From contig AQSA01000034.1 of assembly GCA_000402815.1 (NCBI GenBank), forward strand, positions 1 to 7,360: a stretch of 7,360 bases of DNA. Direction: 5' to 3'. This stretch comes from Candidatus Neomarinimicrobium atlanticum (GTDB taxonomy: Bacteria; Fidelibacterota; Marinisomatia; Marinisomatales; Marinisomataceae). Under the pieces are notes generated by a model that was not told where the DNA came from, ran no database searches, and was given only the letters and a program-made list of their open reading frames with translations. Shown here piece by piece: positions 5,657 to 7,360 of the stretch. The stretch's first letter is position 1, and each line of letters opens with the position of its first letter. Position numbers and translations under genes: made by a program.

Positions 5657-6762
5657 TATTTTTTTATTGTATTAATAATTGAATCAATTTCTATTTCAGA
5701 AAGGTAAGGATGCATTGGTAAACTAACAATTGTTTGTGATAAGTTTTCCGAAATAGGAAAATCTCCATTTTTATAACCTAAATAATGAAATCCTTTCATT
5801 AAGTGGATGGGATATTTATAGTATATAACATTTGGTATATTGTTCTTTTTCAACTTCTCTACTAATTCTTCTCTTTTTTTATGCGAACCTAAGGTGATGG
5901 AAAATAATGCATGCGCAGAATGATAATTATTTGGGATATATTGAGCATTATTCAAAAACTGTCTATAATAATCATTAACCTTGTTTCGCATTTCTAGTTC
6001 TTCATCAAAAATGGTAAGCTTTTCTAATAATACTGCAGCTTGCATACTATCTAGTCGCCCATTTAATCCAATCACTTCACTATTATATTTATCTGAACTG
6101 GTTCCGTGAATACGAATTGCCTTACATTGTTCTGCTAAATTATCATCATTAGTAAACATAGCTCCACCATCACCATAACATCCTAGTGGTTTTGCTGGAT
6201 AAAAAGATGTAGCAGCAATATCTCCAAATGTACCTACTTTTTTTTCTCCGATTGAAGCACCAAAACTTTGTGCTCCATCTTCAATGACTTTTAGATTATA
6301 TTTTTTGGCTATACTCTCAATTAATCTATATCGTGCAGGGACTCCAAATAAATCTACTGGTATAATTGCTTTAGGCTTAAGCTCTCCGTTTTTAATAGTC
6401 TCTTGAATAGCAATTTCTAGTTTTTCACAGTCTATATTAAATGTAGAATCATATACATCAACAAAAACAGGGGTGGCTCCAAGCAAAGCAATCACTTCTG
6501 CCGTTGCAACATAAGTAAATGGCGTAGTAAATACAGCATCACCAGGGCCTATACCCCATGCCATAAGCGGAATTAACAATGCATCTGTACCAGATGAACA
6601 TGAAATCGCATGCTTTACTCCACAATACTCTGCTAGTTTTTCTTCTAATTCATGCACCTCTGGACCCATAATATAGGCGCCATGATCTAGAATAGTATTT
6701 AACCTTTTCTCTAGAGGTTTCCGAATACGTTTTTGTTGTGTTTTTAAGTCTAAAAATTCCAT
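5656..6762 (-). CDS. PLP-dependent sugar aminotransferase, DegT/DnrJ/EryC1/StrS family (WbpE-like)
   Basis: This enzyme transfers an amino group, usually from glutamate, to a keto nucleotide-sugar, making an amino sugar for O-antigen or capsule. It has 368 residues, full length. It shows FLDLKTQQKRI (residues 3-13), SSGTDAL (56-62, phosphate binding), PFTYVATAEVIALLGATPVFVD (81-102, in family consensus order), EDGAQSFGA (161-169, Asp162 facing the PLP nitrogen), and SFYPAKPLGCYGDGGA (186-201), with Lys191 as the Schiff-base lysine. GRLDSMQAAVL and SLPMHPYL near the end are also typical. PLGCYGDGGA together with the N-terminal DLKTQQ most resembles WbpE/WlbC, aminotransferases acting on 3-keto sugars. 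Its partner here is a 4,6-dehydratase, however, which would supply a 4-keto sugar, so regiochemistry is open. It is the first gene of the minus-strand operon, with a candidate -10 box just upstream and no clear Shine-Dalgarno sequence. Confidence 0.92.
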   Translation of the reverse strand: MEFLDLKTQQKRIRKPLEKRLNTILDHGAYIMGPEVHELEEKLAEYCGVKHAISCSSGTDALLIPLMAWGIGPGDAVFTTPFTYVATAEVIALLGATPVFVDVYDSTFNIDCEKLEIAIQETIKNGELKPKAIIPVDLFGVPARYRLIESIAKKYNLKVIEDGAQSFGASIGEKKVGTFGDIAATSFYPAKPLGCYGDGGAMFTNDDNLAEQCKAIRIHGTSSDKYNSEVIGLNGRLDSMQAAVLLEKLTIFDEELEMRNKVNDYYRQFLNNAQYIPNNYHSAHALFSITLGSHKKREELVEKLKKNNIPNVIYYKYPIHLMKGFHYLGYKNGDFPISENLSQTIVSLPMHPYLSEIEIDSIINTIKK

Positions 6763-6786
6763 AATAATAGGTTTAAAATTACCACA

Positions 6787-6792
6787 ATTATA
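6787..6792 (-). promoter_or_regulatory. Candidate -10 box for the aminotransferase operon
   Basis: On the minus strand this reads TATAAT, a consensus -10, centred about 27 bases upstream of the aminotransferase ATG (6762). That implies a very short leader. No convincing TTGACA-like element is found 16-18 bases further upstream, where the sequence is simple A/T runs, so the call rests on one hexamer in AT-rich DNA. Confidence 0.35.
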
Positions 6793-6970
6793 GCCTGAAA
6801 GATAAAAAAAATAATTACGCTTGAATTATGATATAATACCATTAAAAAAAAATGAGTTGTATTGATAGTAAATTAATGGTTGCGGTTCTTCAATAAATAG
6901 GCCAAATTTGCGGAGAGTACATAGCTTGTATTCTTAAGTTAATATATTAATATATGAAGATAACCGAGAA

Positions 6971-6977
6971 AAAGGAG
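6971..6977 (+). promoter_or_regulatory. Strong ribosome binding site of the TonB-receptor gene
   Basis: AAAGGAG lies six bases before ATG 6984 and fixes the receptor start. It is the best Shine-Dalgarno sequence in the window, which fits a highly expressed outer-membrane protein. Confidence 0.8.
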
Positions 6978-6983
6978 TTAAAC

Positions 6984-7360
6984 ATGAATCGAACGATTCT
7001 TGGTGCGCTATTTGGAATTGTAATGATTTCTAGCGCTCTCTTTGGTCAAGGCACCGTCTCTGGGTCTGTTACAGACGCAGACGGAAATGCTTTGCCAGGA
7101 GCAAATGTTGTGGTTGAAGGAACTGCATTGGGTGCAGCTGCTACGTTAAGTGGTGCTTACTCAGTAAGTGTTCCTAATGGTACATACACAGTAACTGCTA
7201 GTGTAGTGGGTTATACATCAGAAAGTGCAACTGTAAAGGTTTCAGATTCTAACGCATCTGCAAGCTTTTCATTAGCATCATCTTCCGTCGCGTTAGGCGG
7301 AGTTGAAGTACTAGCTGATCGTGTAGACAATACCTCTGCAATCCCTTATGATGACTATAC
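6984..7360 (+). CDS. TonB-dependent outer-membrane receptor, N-terminal part (runs off right edge)
   Basis: The visible 125 codons give the start of a TonB-dependent receptor or related outer-membrane protein. Residues 1-22 are a Sec signal peptide (MNRTILGALFGIVMISSALFG, with cleavage probably next to Gln22). Residues 24 to about 98 form a carboxypeptidase-regulatory-like beta-sandwich domain: TVSGSVTDADGNALPGANV, then a VPNGTYTVTASVVGYTSES strand-turn pattern. This domain precedes the plug in SusC-like and other FCB-group receptors. GGVEVLADRVDNTSAIP (about 103-119) looks like the lead-in to the plug domain, with a TonB-box-like VEVLA. Barrel and plug lie beyond the window, so the ligand is unknown. 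Codon use is richer in G and C (Gly/Ala/Val codons) than in the polysaccharide genes. The gene is divergent from the aminotransferase operon and probably functionally separate. Confidence 0.85.
   Translation, partial: MNRTILGALFGIVMISSALFGQGTVSGSVTDADGNALPGANVVVEGTALGAAATLSGAYSVSVPNGTYTVTASVVGYTSESATVKVSDSNASASFSLASSSVALGGVEVLADRVDNTSAIPYDDY

Larger units (their letters stand above)
6763..6983. promoter_or_regulatory. Divergent intergenic region between polysaccharide operon and TonB-receptor gene
   Basis: This 221-bp stretch separates genes transcribed away from each other, so it must carry promoters for both. On the + strand a TATAAT lies at 6832-6837, about 150 bases before the receptor ATG. 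A nearer candidate is TTGTAT (6926-6931) with TAATAT (6948-6953) at 16-base spacing; both lack a strong partner element. The perfect 12-bp palindrome TTAATATATTAA sits at 6939-6950 and could be an operator, or only AT-rich coincidence. No RNA gene, terminator hairpin or small ORF with support was seen. Confidence 0.5.

Noticed and set aside
6832..6837. TATAAT as a definite promoter for the TonB receptor
   Set aside because: It has no -35-like element at suitable spacing and lies about 150 bases from the start in AT-rich DNA. It is mentioned only within the intergenic entry.

Overview
The window is AT-rich bacterial DNA carrying surface-polysaccharide genes and the start of an outer-membrane receptor gene. 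Two encoded secretory signal peptides end in ...AFSQ and ...LFGQ. A TonB-dependent receptor begins with a carboxypeptidase-regulatory-like domain. There is also an SLBB exporter with an Sec-type rather than lipoprotein signal. Together these suggest a Gram-negative member of the FCB group, such as Marinimicrobia (SAR406) or Bacteroidota. This is an inference from protein style, not a phylogenetic placement.

Layout: positions 1-4243 read on the + strand. They hold the 3' part of an SLBB-domain polysaccharide export gene (cut at the window edge), a 2,3-bisphosphoglycerate-dependent phosphoglycerate mutase, a heptose-7-phosphate kinase (HldE N-domain type) and an NAD-dependent sugar epimerase that has lost its C-terminus. 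Positions 4232-6762 read on the - strand. In transcription order they hold a WbpE-like DegT-family sugar aminotransferase, an RmlB-like NAD-dependent 4,6-dehydratase, and the 5' end of an SLBB export gene. A 221-bp divergent intergenic region follows. The 5' part of a TonB-dependent receptor gene then runs off the right edge.

The main observation is structural. Bases 1-95 recur exactly, inverted, at 4232-4326, and both copies lie in an SLBB export gene. Reading the minus strand from ATG 4566 to 4327 (80 codons) and continuing in frame at base 1 to the stop at 1707 gives one intact exporter of 648 residues. The same operation puts aminotransferase, dehydratase, exporter, mutase, kinase and epimerase in one direction as a six-gene operon. 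So the window is a rearranged version of a collinear locus. The join at 4231/4232 cuts two genes at once: the epimerase loses its tail and the exporter its body.

The most economical explanation is a fold-back chimera (template switching during whole-genome amplification) or a misassembly. The inverted match ends exactly at window base 1 and is 95 bases long, which is what a de Bruijn assembler using k=95 would leave at a contig end. A true inversion or invertible capsule switch is possible but less supported, and no recombinase is visible.

In the restored order the genes make sense together. The dehydratase and aminotransferase would make an amino sugar, the kinase and epimerase would supply other nucleotide-sugar intermediates, and the SLBB protein would form the outer-membrane export channel. 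No glycosyltransferase, flippase or chain-length regulator lies within the window.
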